DNA of 56,955 nt from Anaerolinea sp. (GTDB lineage: Bacteria; Chloroflexota; Anaerolineae; Anaerolineales; Anaerolineaceae), in the NCBI GenBank assembly GCA_020725865.1, contig DYEC01000017.1, forward strand, positions 1 to 56,955, read 5' to 3'. The translations under genes were made by a program, and so were the position numbers. Position 1 is the first letter of the stretch. Each line of letters begins with the position of its first letter. Below the pieces are notes generated by a model. It had not been told where the DNA came from. It was given only the letters and a program-made list of their open reading frames with translations, and searched no databases. Positions 16,185-25,021 of this stretch are shown one piece after another.

Positions 16185-19100
16185 TCACGGCTTGTTATTC
16201 CCATTTCTTTTTTTCTCCCAACATTGCGAAGCGACCGCTTCTAACTGCCGCAACTGACTGGCAGTGATGTTCGCACCATCTGCTTCAATGACTGCGTAAG
16301 GCTTGTCGCTGATGACGGCTACATCATGGGTGACGGCTGTGGCATTGCTTGCTGGTAAGCAGTTGAACGCTCCGATATTCACAAAGCCATCGAATACACC
16401 CTCCTCAAGCGAAACCAAATAACGGCCGGCTGTGCACGGCGCCTCCGTCCAGCCATTGATGGAAACCCGCTGATGGCCAATCTGCAACACTTTACCATAG
16501 TTGATGTCTGGTGCGAAAACCAGACCGCAATCTTTCATCAGCCATCGCCAGTGACGGTCAAGGAGCTCAATCGCCTTCACATGCAGTCTGGCTCGCACTG
16601 CATGGAAACGTGGTTGGTTAGTGGGGTTATGCAACAGACCAACAAGAAGTGTCCAAAGTGCAAAATGCTGGGCTGGCGTCAGGTATCCCAGGGCGAACCC
16701 GCGCCGCACAATCGGTTCTGTTTCGTAAAAGCACAGGAATTCGCCGATATCCCCCGTCTTCGTCAAGATACCCCGCTGCTCGAAAAATGATCGCACGAGC
16801 TTATCCACAAAGATGCGGTTGATCCCGCTGAACAGCAGCACTTTTGGATGATCTTTCGGGGTACTTGTGAGCGGAATCCGCTTCAATACGCGAGTCACTC
16901 GTCTGAGTTCAATTTCCAGGGCAGGCAAGCCATGTGCCGCGGCGTTGACCAATCTATCTTCAAGTGTGTCCAGCTCACAAAGCGCTTGAGTAGGGTTCTG
17001 CGCCAGACAACTGAGCGAAGAACGGACTTCGCACATTAAGTCTCCCAATACGCCAGCCGTAGCTGCAGAAATTGCTACCGCTTCGCCACCGCCTAAATAG
17101 TTATTATCCATTCTGGGCCAGACTGTAAAGGCATTCGACGCGCCTAATCGGCGAAATATGACTTCTATAGCGTCAAACCAATTGCCGATCTGACATGGCC
17201 CTTCTTGTTCAAGGAAGTGAAAGAGCGTCACTTCATCAGGAGGGCGGTTTTCGAGGTAGAGTACGATCTTACCAAGCATCGCCAAAAATGGCAGGCACTC
17301 GCGCCCGGAACAGACTTTGCGAGCCGCTTGGAGAACGCGCTCGTCCATAAACGGAGTAGTGACGCAACGCCAGCCCATCCGACTGTAAAGCGAAGCAAAC
17401 AGTCTTGAGGTGATCAGCGGGGTATCCGCCAAAAGCACATGCTTGACACATGGGTCATCAAAGCCAAGGGTTTCGCCTTGTTTGGTAATAATTTTGGGAT
17501 GCTTGCCCGAGTAGTCAATCCGGCCGTGGAACTGGCGGTCTGGCAGATTTTTGGTTGCATCCTCAGCCATCTGCCGGCGTTCTTCGATGATATCCATGAA
17601 AGCCCCGATACGAGTATCAATCCCGGCATCGGCGGTGTGGGAATCGATTTCGAGGTAGCAAAACGGCTGGCCTTCCAGTTCCTGTCGCATATGGTGGTAG
17701 AATATTGCATCTGGGTTGCAAGAAAAGCAGGACAGGAAGCAGATGTAAGCATCTTCCCGTTCCCGCGCATATTGGATTGCAGAAGCGGCCACCTGTGTAA
17801 AATGCCAAACGTTGCGTTCAACAGGCGGGGGATTAAGCGGAAGCAAATCGGCAGGGATGACATGGAAACCACGGCTGGCGATCTTCCGCGGTACAGACAG
17901 ATTCACCACACCATTGTAGGCGATGTATGGCCGGCCAACCAGGATAACAATTGGACCCTGCAACATATTGAGCATAGCCTGTCCTTCAGTTCGGTACGCC
18001 TGTTCAAAACCGGCCTGATAGTCTAGTGCCAATTGGAATGCGCGATCCGCCGTTTCTTTCGAAACACCCAAACATTCTGCCATATGGGCAATTTTTTGCC
18101 GGCTGGTGTTCAGGAGATGGGTAGAAAAACCAATCTCGGGGGCATAAATCTTCACTTTCCGGTTCGAGAAAAAAGTCTGAATCACCCCGCCACTATCCTC
18201 ACTGAACGGGCAAGAATAGGCGTGCATATGCTGCCTGGCAATCGCAAATTCTCTCACCTGTGGCAGGAAAACCCAATCTACACCTTGTTGCACCAAGTCA
18301 TCCACTGCGGCATGCAACAATTCTGCCGGGTAACAGAAGGCGGAATGCGTGTTTTTGCGCCCTTTGCCAGGACACGAAAGGACAACCTCGTAGCCCAATT
18401 CAGTTAGAAGCTTGTTATAAAAGGGGAATAGCTCATATGTTGTAAGCGCAAGCGGAAGGCCTGCTCTTCCGCGCGGATGCTCAGGATTGGGAACCGAAAA
18501 TTTTTCAAACATCAGTTTTGTGCGTAGTTCAACCAGGTTTTTACCTTCCGAATATTGCAGAGTTTTCGGTCGGCGCTGCATCTCCCAGCGTGAACACAGA
18601 CCACCAAAAGGATAGCTCTTCTGGCCGATCATAATTCGCTGGATTTCACAGTGGTTTGTACACGAGCCACAGCGGAAAGTCCCTCTCATATCCATCGGCT
18701 GACATTCTACTTGATCAAGCAAGAGGTGTAACTCGGCAATTTTCCCTTCCACAATCAAATCACGAGCCATCAACGCTGCCCCCAAACAGCCCATTAGCTC
18801 TGGCTGGTTGGGAACAATGATCTTTCGTCCGCTCAGCAAAGCCATTGCGGGTGCAACTGCCAGATTAAGCGCAACACCACCCTGAAGCAAGACCGTGTTG
18901 CCTATTTGGCGTGCACCTACGACCCGTGAAAGGTAATTTTTTACAATCGAGTATACCAACCCGGCAAGGATGTTCTTTGGGTCTTCTCCGCTCTGAAGTG
19001 CCGTGCGAATCTCTGAGTTAATAAAAGCTGCACAGCGTTCTCCAAACGCTAGGGGTGCATCCGCTTGAAGCGCAGAATGGCCAATTTGTTCTACCGGAAA

Positions 19101-20432
19101 TTTCAAATCAGATGAGGCCGCTTCTTCCAAAAAGCTGCCTGTCCCAGCCGAACAGCCATCATTCATGGCATAGTCTACCGGAATACCCTCTAAAAGGGAA
19201 ATGAACTTGGCATCCTGTCCGCCAATTTCAAAAATCGTGTCTACGTCTGGATGCGCTTCGCTTGCTGCCCGCGCATGCGCGAGAATCTCATTAAAGCTTA
19301 AGCAGTTACCCATTGCAACCGAAACCAGTTCGCGACCAGAGCCGGTAACTGCCACCTGAACAATTTCTAGCGAGCGCCCATGCACCTGTTCCTTGATCTC
19401 ATCAAGGCACTTTCCAACCGCCATGACCGGGTTTCCATGCGTGCGTAAATAACAGGATGCCACAGCCCTACCACTTTCCATCTCAACCAGCGTTGCTTTG
19501 GTAGTGGTTGACCCTGCATCTATGCCAAGCAGGACTTTCATCCCATCAAATGGAGCCGGCGGCAGCTGTGCTTCGATGCGGGTCACTTGCTCAATCCCAT
19601 CTGACAGAGGTGGAAGAATTTCAAATTGACGGTGCTGACCAGTTACCAGAAACTCATTCAAGGGCTTGGTGAGCCGTCCATTAGCACGCGCAGCTACTGC
19701 TGCCCCTAGTGCTTCCAAATACGAGCTTTCTGGTAGCGTCTCAATCCTGCTGGCAGAGAGCAGCCTGCGCAATTCCATAAGTAATACCTCGTTTTGCGCC
19801 ATCCCACCGCTCACCAAAATATAGTTTTTTGACCAAGCAGTAGACTCGATCAGTGTGTGGATTTTAGCTGCAAGGTCAATGCACAGGGTGTAAGCAATGT
19901 CGGCTGGAGAACACTCCCCTTTATTTAACTTGTGGGTGGCATCCGACTTAATGTGCACCGAGCAGCGCGAAGCCAAAAGAACATGCTTGCCGTTGCGTGC
20001 AAGATCAAGTCCCTGTTCCAGACTCAACCCCATGCGTCCGAACTGTTGGAGAATAAATTCACCACTTCCCGCGGCACAACGGTTGCTGGAAGTCATGTTG
20101 CGAACTTTCTGGTTGCGAATGCAATAAACCACGAAACTCTCACCCCCAAGTGAGAGAACGATATCGGGGGAAATTTGCAGTTCTTGTAGGGCTTTCTCAA
20201 TACTCACCGGTTCTGGCAAATACGGCAAGTCTAAAATACTTGTTGCAAGTGGACCTGTGACCATCGCACCTTGTGGATGTTCGGCAGACCCTACTTCCTC
20301 CTCAATCATGGCGCGGATAGTTCCGCGTGGGTCTCCGCCATGCCTTTGCAAATGAAATGAGACCACTCTGTTTTCATTCACACGCACCCTGCGCACTGTC
20401 ACCGCTCCAATATTCCATCCTTCCCAAATCAT
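16185..20432 (-). CDS. Double acyl-CoA dehydratase activase / HgdC-HgdB-like fusion
   Basis: This is a 1415-residue multidomain protein. Residues 1-~255 are a first ASKHA/BadF-type activase domain (NRCAAGSGEF, ILVSGGMAQNEVLL) with a divergent first phosphate loop. Residues ~295-555 are a second, canonical activase (GIDAGSTTTKATLVE, IGGQDAKFI, NDGCSAGTGSFLEE, FGERCAAF); its two cysteines would hold the bridging [4Fe-4S] cluster of the dimer. From ~580 on there are DUF2229/HgdB-like parts with CGSCTNHCEIQR, GRPYIAYNGV and SCFSCNPDAI. In known systems the activase uses ATP to send an electron to a 2-hydroxyacyl-CoA dehydratase or benzoyl-CoA reductase. No partner subunit is adjacent, so the role of this stand-alone fusion is unknown. 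Confidence 0.85.
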   Translation of the reverse strand: MIWEGWNIGAVTVRRVRVNENRVVSFHLQRHGGDPRGTIRAMIEEEVGSAEHPQGAMVTGPLATSILDLPYLPEPVSIEKALQELQISPDIVLSLGGESFVVYCIRNQKVRNMTSSNRCAAGSGEFILQQFGRMGLSLEQGLDLARNGKHVLLASRCSVHIKSDATHKLNKGECSPADIAYTLCIDLAAKIHTLIESTAWSKNYILVSGGMAQNEVLLMELRRLLSASRIETLPESSYLEALGAAVAARANGRLTKPLNEFLVTGQHRQFEILPPLSDGIEQVTRIEAQLPPAPFDGMKVLLGIDAGSTTTKATLVEMESGRAVASCYLRTHGNPVMAVGKCLDEIKEQVHGRSLEIVQVAVTGSGRELVSVAMGNCLSFNEILAHARAASEAHPDVDTIFEIGGQDAKFISLLEGIPVDYAMNDGCSAGTGSFLEEAASSDLKFPVEQIGHSALQADAPLAFGERCAAFINSEIRTALQSGEDPKNILAGLVYSIVKNYLSRVVGARQIGNTVLLQGGVALNLAVAPAMALLSGRKIIVPNQPELMGCLGAALMARDLIVEGKIAELHLLLDQVECQPMDMRGTFRCGSCTNHCEIQRIMIGQKSYPFGGLCSRWEMQRRPKTLQYSEGKNLVELRTKLMFEKFSVPNPEHPRGRAGLPLALTTYELFPFYNKLLTELGYEVVLSCPGKGRKNTHSAFCYPAELLHAAVDDLVQQGVDWVFLPQVREFAIARQHMHAYSCPFSEDSGGVIQTFFSNRKVKIYAPEIGFSTHLLNTSRQKIAHMAECLGVSKETADRAFQLALDYQAGFEQAYRTEGQAMLNMLQGPIVILVGRPYIAYNGVVNLSVPRKIASRGFHVIPADLLPLNPPPVERNVWHFTQVAASAIQYAREREDAYICFLSCFSCNPDAIFYHHMRQELEGQPFCYLEIDSHTADAGIDTRIGAFMDIIEERRQMAEDATKNLPDRQFHGRIDYSGKHPKIITKQGETLGFDDPCVKHVLLADTPLITSRLFASLYSRMGWRCVTTPFMDERVLQAARKVCSGRECLPFLAMLGKIVLYLENRPPDEVTLFHFLEQEGPCQIGNWFDAIEVIFRRLGASNAFTVWPRMDNNYLGGGEAVAISAATAGVLGDLMCEVRSSLSCLAQNPTQALCELDTLEDRLVNAAAHGLPALEIELRRVTRVLKRIPLTSTPKDHPKVLLFSGINRIFVDKLVRSFFEQRGILTKTGDIGEFLCFYETEPIVRRGFALGYLTPAQHFALWTLLVGLLHNPTNQPRFHAVRARLHVKAIELLDRHWRWLMKDCGLVFAPDINYGKVLQIGHQRVSINGWTEAPCTAGRYLVSLEEGVFDGFVNIGAFNCLPASNATAVTHDVAVISDKPYAVIEADGANITASQLRQLEAVASQCWEKKRNGNNKP

Positions 20433-20613
20433 GGCGCCCTTCCTTTCTTCTTGCCGCCAGTAGGCTGGACGGCGTAAAACGATTGATAGTTGTTCTATCT
20501 AAACATTACACCGGGCAGTGCGGGCACATAAGAAGCATATGTTGGAAAAGAATACAGTGAAAAAGTCCTAAGGTGGTGTGGGACTATTGACCCATACGAT
20601 TCGTTCTGTGGAA

Positions 20614-20622
20614 TGCTATACT
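20614..20622 (+). promoter_or_regulatory. Extended -10 promoter of the membrane kinase gene
   Basis: TGCTATACT at 20614-20622 has the TGn-TATAxT form of an extended -10 box, 29 bases before the kinase ATG at 20652. No good -35 lies at the usual distance (TTGACC is 24 bases away). A strong ribosome site GGAGG (20641-20645) follows. The 219-base gap is the divergent control region shared with the activase gene. Confidence 0.45.
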
Positions 20623-20651
20623 GTAAATGAACAGAAATCTGGAGGTTCTTT

Positions 20652-23072
20652 ATGAACTCTTCTCCCCTCAGGGCTTCTTTCGTGAGTCTCCTCAAGGATT
20701 TTGCCAATCACCCGGGCAGAGGTATCACCCTAACAATTGTCATCATGGTTTCCATCTGGAGTGTGGCGTGGATTTCTATTGCCGCTCAGGTGAACAATCC
20801 CTTCCCCGGCTTTTTTTACAACCCCATGCGCGTTTTCTCCAGTTTTACGCCACTGGAGTTCACTGGCTGGCAAGCCGGCCTTCGCCCGTGGGATGTTATT
20901 GTGGCGGTCAATGGTCTACATTGGAGAGAAATGCCCCGTCTTGTAAAAGAAGCAGGGATTGGGAGCACCTTAATCTATACCATCGAACGTGATGGACAAC
21001 GATTGGACTACCCCGTTCAGACAATGCTATTCACCAGGGAAATTCTCTTCCGCTTTTTACCCGGCTATTTTGTCTCCTCGCTGGTATTCCTCCTCATCGG
21101 GATTTTCGTCTACCTGAAAAACCCATCAGCCGCAATAAACCGCTACCTGCTGGCCTATCTTCTGATCTGGTCAATTGGTGGGGGGATTATCTGGGAGTGT
21201 TTTCTGAGTCAAAACAAGTGGATGGGATACCTATTGATACCGTACGCTGTAGCAGCCCCAGTAGCAGGCTGGATTTTCTTTTGGAGCTTCCCTGCTGACC
21301 GAACGCGTGTCAGTTTCTTAAAACGCTGGTCGGTGATCAGAATATTCGTGTTTCTAGGGATGGGAGTAATCCTGTTGATGTTGACCCTTCAGGTACTAGC
21401 AAACCTGTTTGATCATCCCTTTCTATGGAGAGCTATAACCTTCCTGATGGGCTGGCCTTACTATGTAGTCTTTGGACTGGGCTCATATGTAATAAAAGGT
21501 ATCCCGCTGATCGTGATTATAGCAAGAAAGAGTGATCGCCTGCTGCAGTCTCAAGCAATAGTGATGTTAGCAGGCCTGATTGTAGGCTTAACAGCCTGGC
21601 ACTTGTTCCTGTGGGCGCCCGCTGCAGTTCACCTTCGCCCAATTGATATGCAGCTCGCAGGGTTGATTCCGGCTGTATACCCATTATCAATTGGATATGC
21701 TATCTTACGCTACCAGCTACTCAACATTCGCGTGGTCATGCGCAAAGGCTTGATCTACTCACTACTGACTACCGTGCTCACTGCGGCCTTTGTTCTGATG
21801 GCGCTCTTAATTGGATTTCTGTTCCACCTTTTCACCGGCCGGCAATCTTTGTTGGCTATGGTGATTCCTGCCCTGATGTTGGCCTTTTTCTTCCAACCCA
21901 TCCGTCAGCGGATTCAGATACTTGTAGACAAGGCTTTCTTCCGCCGCGAGTACGAAGTCTACCAGACGCTCTCTCGTTTCAGTCGGGGACTAACCATGTT
22001 ACGCCGGCGCTCTGAGGTGATCCGTCTGGTAAAAAAAACAATCAACGAAACACTAGGGGTAAGAGACACCACCCTTTGGTTACCCCAAAACGGTGATTTC
22101 CAGCCGGCAGATGAAAACCGAGAGCCTTCGGTCACACTTCCGTCGTCAGGGGCATTAGTCTTTCGCTTATCCAAAGTACGCAGTTTGTTCTCTCCTTATC
22201 CCGATGAAGAGAACCCGGCTTCCAACGAACTGCGCCGGATTTGGGCAGAGCTTGCCGTGCCACTCTTCCTTGGTGATAAACTCGTTGGGATTCTGACTCT
22301 TGGAAGCCGACAGTCGGGCGAACCATTTAGTCAGGAAGACAAAGACCTGCTGACTATGTTAGCACACAGCGCCGCCCTTGCCCTTGAGAATGCCCGCTTG
22401 TACGAGGAACATATTGACCTCCTACGTCAGCAGTTTCTCCAGACCACCGAAATTCAAGAAGAAGAACGGTACAGGATTGCCCGTGAGTTACACGATGGAG
22501 TAGCCCCATCGCTTGCCAGCTTGAATATCCGCCTGCAAACAATGCGTAAACAGTTGGATCGCGAGAAACACCCGGCAATGGGTGAAGTAGAAGAGCTGGC
22601 TCAACAGGTGCAGGCCAACATTCAAGATATCCGCCGGTTGATTTACGATCTACGCCCAACTGCGTTGGACGAGATTGGACTGATACCAGCACTTCAGGAA
22701 TATACTGCCCATTTTCAGAAAGATCAGGGGATTGCCGTTCAACTGACCTGTCCAGAAGATTTAGCACGCCCTTCACCTGCAATAGAAATTACCCTATTCC
22801 GCATTATTCAGGAAGCACTGGCAAATATCGCTAAGCATGCCCATGCGAACAAGGTCATTATTTCGCTAGAGCGGACGCATGCCGGAATCTCACTGATTAT
22901 TCAAGACGACGGGCAGGGATTCAATCCGCAGGTGCCGATTTCCGGAAATCATATAGGGTTGTGGAGTATGCAAAAGCGGGTTGAGAATCTCGGAGGGTGT
23001 CTGGGGTTACAAAGTGCACCAGGCTGTGGAACGCGGATCAGCGTCCAGATTCCACTGGAAGAAACAGGTTAG
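20652..23072 (+). CDS. Membrane sensor histidine kinase with PDZ-like, GAF and HisKA_3 domains
   Basis: This 806-residue protein has a first membrane helix (ITLTIVIMVSIWSVAWISIA, ~24-44) and then a PDZ-like extracytoplasmic segment (GWQAGLRPWDVIVAVNG, ~73-90). About eight more hydrophobic helices reach residue ~420, followed by a GAF domain (~440-590, ending LLTMLAHSAALALENARLY), HisKA_3 (RIARELHDGVAPSLASL, phospho-His) and an HATPase (IIQEALANIAKHAHAN, DDGQGFNP, GLWSMQKRV). It would sense an envelope signal and phosphorylate the regulator encoded 11 bases downstream. The arrangement of a PDZ-like domain followed by a multi-helix block is unusual. The signal is unknown. Confidence 0.9.
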   Translation: MNSSPLRASFVSLLKDFANHPGRGITLTIVIMVSIWSVAWISIAAQVNNPFPGFFYNPMRVFSSFTPLEFTGWQAGLRPWDVIVAVNGLHWREMPRLVKEAGIGSTLIYTIERDGQRLDYPVQTMLFTREILFRFLPGYFVSSLVFLLIGIFVYLKNPSAAINRYLLAYLLIWSIGGGIIWECFLSQNKWMGYLLIPYAVAAPVAGWIFFWSFPADRTRVSFLKRWSVIRIFVFLGMGVILLMLTLQVLANLFDHPFLWRAITFLMGWPYYVVFGLGSYVIKGIPLIVIIARKSDRLLQSQAIVMLAGLIVGLTAWHLFLWAPAAVHLRPIDMQLAGLIPAVYPLSIGYAILRYQLLNIRVVMRKGLIYSLLTTVLTAAFVLMALLIGFLFHLFTGRQSLLAMVIPALMLAFFFQPIRQRIQILVDKAFFRREYEVYQTLSRFSRGLTMLRRRSEVIRLVKKTINETLGVRDTTLWLPQNGDFQPADENREPSVTLPSSGALVFRLSKVRSLFSPYPDEENPASNELRRIWAELAVPLFLGDKLVGILTLGSRQSGEPFSQEDKDLLTMLAHSAALALENARLYEEHIDLLRQQFLQTTEIQEEERYRIARELHDGVAPSLASLNIRLQTMRKQLDREKHPAMGEVEELAQQVQANIQDIRRLIYDLRPTALDEIGLIPALQEYTAHFQKDQGIAVQLTCPEDLARPSPAIEITLFRIIQEALANIAKHAHANKVIISLERTHAGISLIIQDDGQGFNPQVPISGNHIGLWSMQKRVENLGGCLGLQSAPGCGTRISVQIPLEETG

Positions 23073-23083
23073 GAAGGTATTCT

Positions 23084-23731
23084 ATGGAGAAAATCAGTGT
23101 CTTGATTGTTGATGACCATACCCTTTTTCGTCGAGGAATCCGCAAAATGCTCGAAGCGGAAGAAGATATGCAGATCGTGGGTGAAGCTGCAACTGGCCGC
23201 GAAGCCTTGCAAATTATCAGAGAACAAATACCCGATGTGGTATTGATGGACATCCAAATGCCTGACATGGATGGAATTGAAGCGACTCGTATCATGCATG
23301 GTGAAATGCCGCATGTGGGCATTGTTTTTGTTACCATGTATGAGAATGACGAGTATGTATTTCGGGGCATTCAAGCAGGTGGGCGTGGTTACATTCTGAA
23401 GGACGCTGACCCAGAGACAATGCTACGTGCCATTCGGGCTGTAGCCAACGGCGAATCCCTACTGGGGCCGACCATTGCACTCAAGGTCATGCGCCAGTTT
23501 ACAGAAATCGAAAAGACACCGTCCAGTGTAATGAACCAACTCACACCAAGGGAAATAGAGGTGCTAAAACTGATCGCGGAGGGGATGAGCAATAAAGAAA
23601 TCGCTACACACCTACTCATTAGCGAGAAGACAGTCAAGAACCACATCAATAACATTCTCTCGAAGTTGCACTTATATGATCGAACTCAAGCAACAATTTA
23701 TGCTATTCGAACAGGTATCGTGAAACTTTAG
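23084..23731 (+). CDS. NarL/LuxR-type response regulator
   Basis: The protein has 215 residues from ATG 23084, preceded by AGGAAGG; the longer frame from 22997 reads through the kinase gene. The receiver domain has VDDHTLFRRG, phospho-Asp in VLMDIQMPDMDG and Lys in YILKDA. The LuxR HTH has LTPREIEVLKLIAEGMSNKEI and SEKTVKNHINNILSKLHL. It is the partner of the membrane kinase just upstream. Target genes are not evident; the divergent activase fusion is the nearest candidate. Confidence 0.92.
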   Translation: MEKISVLIVDDHTLFRRGIRKMLEAEEDMQIVGEAATGREALQIIREQIPDVVLMDIQMPDMDGIEATRIMHGEMPHVGIVFVTMYENDEYVFRGIQAGGRGYILKDADPETMLRAIRAVANGESLLGPTIALKVMRQFTEIEKTPSSVMNQLTPREIEVLKLIAEGMSNKEIATHLLISEKTVKNHINNILSKLHLYDRTQATIYAIRTGIVKL

Positions 23732-23939
23732 CGTAAGTTTTGCGCGTTCAGAGTCTGTATCGCACAAAACGGCCCAAAACTGTTCTAGTGCCTTGCTAAC
23801 TGAATCTCGACCCTGTATATAGGAATTGGTAACCCGATTAAAAAAATTGAAGCCAGCGAATTAACAGGCAGGGTGGAAGAGCACAGAAGAGAAATGCTTA
23901 TCTCTTGATTTTCGTGCGTAATAGTTTATTTCTGCTTGG
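23732..23939. other. Intergenic, nothing recognised
   Basis: Between the response regulator stop and the transposase remnant no reading frame, clear hairpin or repeat was recognised. Confidence 0.4.
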
Positions 23940-24137
23940 TTGCAGAGAGTAAGAAACCCAGAGAAGAATTGTTGTCAATATGCTTCGCAAAGACCATGCC
24001 CCGAGAATTTTTCTATCTTTCGGTATATGGCTTTGAATCTGCTCAAACAGGAGGAAACTCTCAAAGGCGGCATTCAAGCCAAACGCTTGCAAGTTGCTTG
24101 GAATACTGACTACCTGCTTAAGGTCTTATCTAGTTGA
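23940..24137 (+). pseudogene. ISAs1-family transposase, 3' remnant
   Basis: The frame contains PENFSIFRYMALNLLKQEE, GIQAKRLQVAW and DYLLKVL before its stop, which is the C-terminal signature of ISAs1-type transposases (usual length ~370). Only about 50 residues of similarity remain, and the upstream catalytic part is absent, so it is a dead end fragment. It lies directly before the promoter of the GntR-led operon. Confidence 0.75.
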
Positions 24138-24164
24138 AATGCGTTTGCCCTAAAGGAAACCTAC

Positions 24165-24207
24165 TTGACCTGGAATAAAAATATCCCTATAATAAAATTG
24201 TATAAAC
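24165..24207 (+). promoter_or_regulatory. Sigma-70 promoter and candidate GntR operator
   Basis: TTGACC (24165-24170) and TATAAT (24188-24193) are exactly 17 bases apart, the best promoter in the window. TTGTATAAAC (24198-24207) follows at the likely transcription start and contains GTATAAAC, close to the GTnTAnAC-type half-palindromes bound by HutC/YvoA-like GntR proteins. Binding there would block initiation, so the GntR gene 20 bases downstream probably represses itself and the transporter operon. Confidence 0.65.
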
Positions 24208-24226
24208 GTCTGACGATTATCAACTT

Positions 24227-24955
24227 ATGACTATTATTAATCGCCCGAAATCTATAGTCAAACAAGTCAGTGAAATCCTTCGCCAGCGTATTGCCGAAGG
24301 CACCTATACTCATGGCAAGCGTTTGCCTTCCGAAAGTGAGCTCGCTCAAGAATTTGGCGTTAGTCGTGCAACAGTACGCGCTGCTTTAGGGGCTCTAGAA
24401 AACGAGCGCCTCATTACCCGACGACAAGGGGATGGCACCTATCTCAACGAACGTGTTATGGAAATCAGCGCTCAGTTACATTGTACCTGGGATTTCCAAT
24501 GCATGATTGCAGATAGCGGACGCAAACCCTCTGTGCAAGTGCTGCAAATCACCAAAAGACCCCCAAATGCTAACGAAGCAAAAATTCTGGAAATTTCACC
24601 TTACAACCCCGTAATCGCTCTTGTCCGCATATTCTTTGCCGATGCGCAGCCGGTTATCTACTCCACCAATGTTATACCGGCTGCTTTTTTTGTGGAAGAA
24701 AACATTGATGCAACATTGCCCATCCATGTCTTATTTGAAAAATATTGCCAACAGAAAATATCCTACTCTATTTCGGATATTAGTGCCACTGTGGCAGATG
24801 AATCGCTCATCTCTTATCTCAAAATAAAGCCTGGCGATGCAATCTTGAGATTTAATGACGTATTCTACAACCCTCAAAACCAGCCCCTCTTGTTCGGTGA
24901 AAGTTATTACGACGACAAGGTTTTACGCTTACGGGTGGCGCGCGCATGGGGATAA
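24227..24955 (+). CDS. GntR-family regulator with UTRA domain (HutC subfamily)
   Basis: The 242-residue protein has an N-terminal winged helix (LRQRIAEGTYTHGKRLPSES, then LAQEFGVSRATVRAALGAL and RQGDGTYL, residues ~8-75) and a C-terminal UTRA ligand domain (~95-240, for example PYNPVIALVRIFFADAQPV and IKPGDAILRFNDVFY). UTRA domains bind small metabolites that release the repressor. The gene is the first of a rightward run encoding an amidohydrolase and a BMP-type importer, so the inducer is probably the imported nucleoside-like compound or a product. There is no strong ribosome site, which fits low expression. Confidence 0.9.
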   Translation: MTIINRPKSIVKQVSEILRQRIAEGTYTHGKRLPSESELAQEFGVSRATVRAALGALENERLITRRQGDGTYLNERVMEISAQLHCTWDFQCMIADSGRKPSVQVLQITKRPPNANEAKILEISPYNPVIALVRIFFADAQPVIYSTNVIPAAFFVEENIDATLPIHVLFEKYCQQKISYSISDISATVADESLISYLKIKPGDAILRFNDVFYNPQNQPLLFGESYYDDKVLRLRVARAWG

Positions 24956-25021
24956 CCATCCATCACTCGCAATGAGGGAAATGGAGACGAAGCACTTCTA
25001 ACCTTACTTTTCGGAGAGCAT

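Noticed and set aside
20433-20651. TTGACC as -35 for the membrane kinase promoter
   Set aside because: It is 24 bases from the -10 box, too far for normal sigma-70 use.
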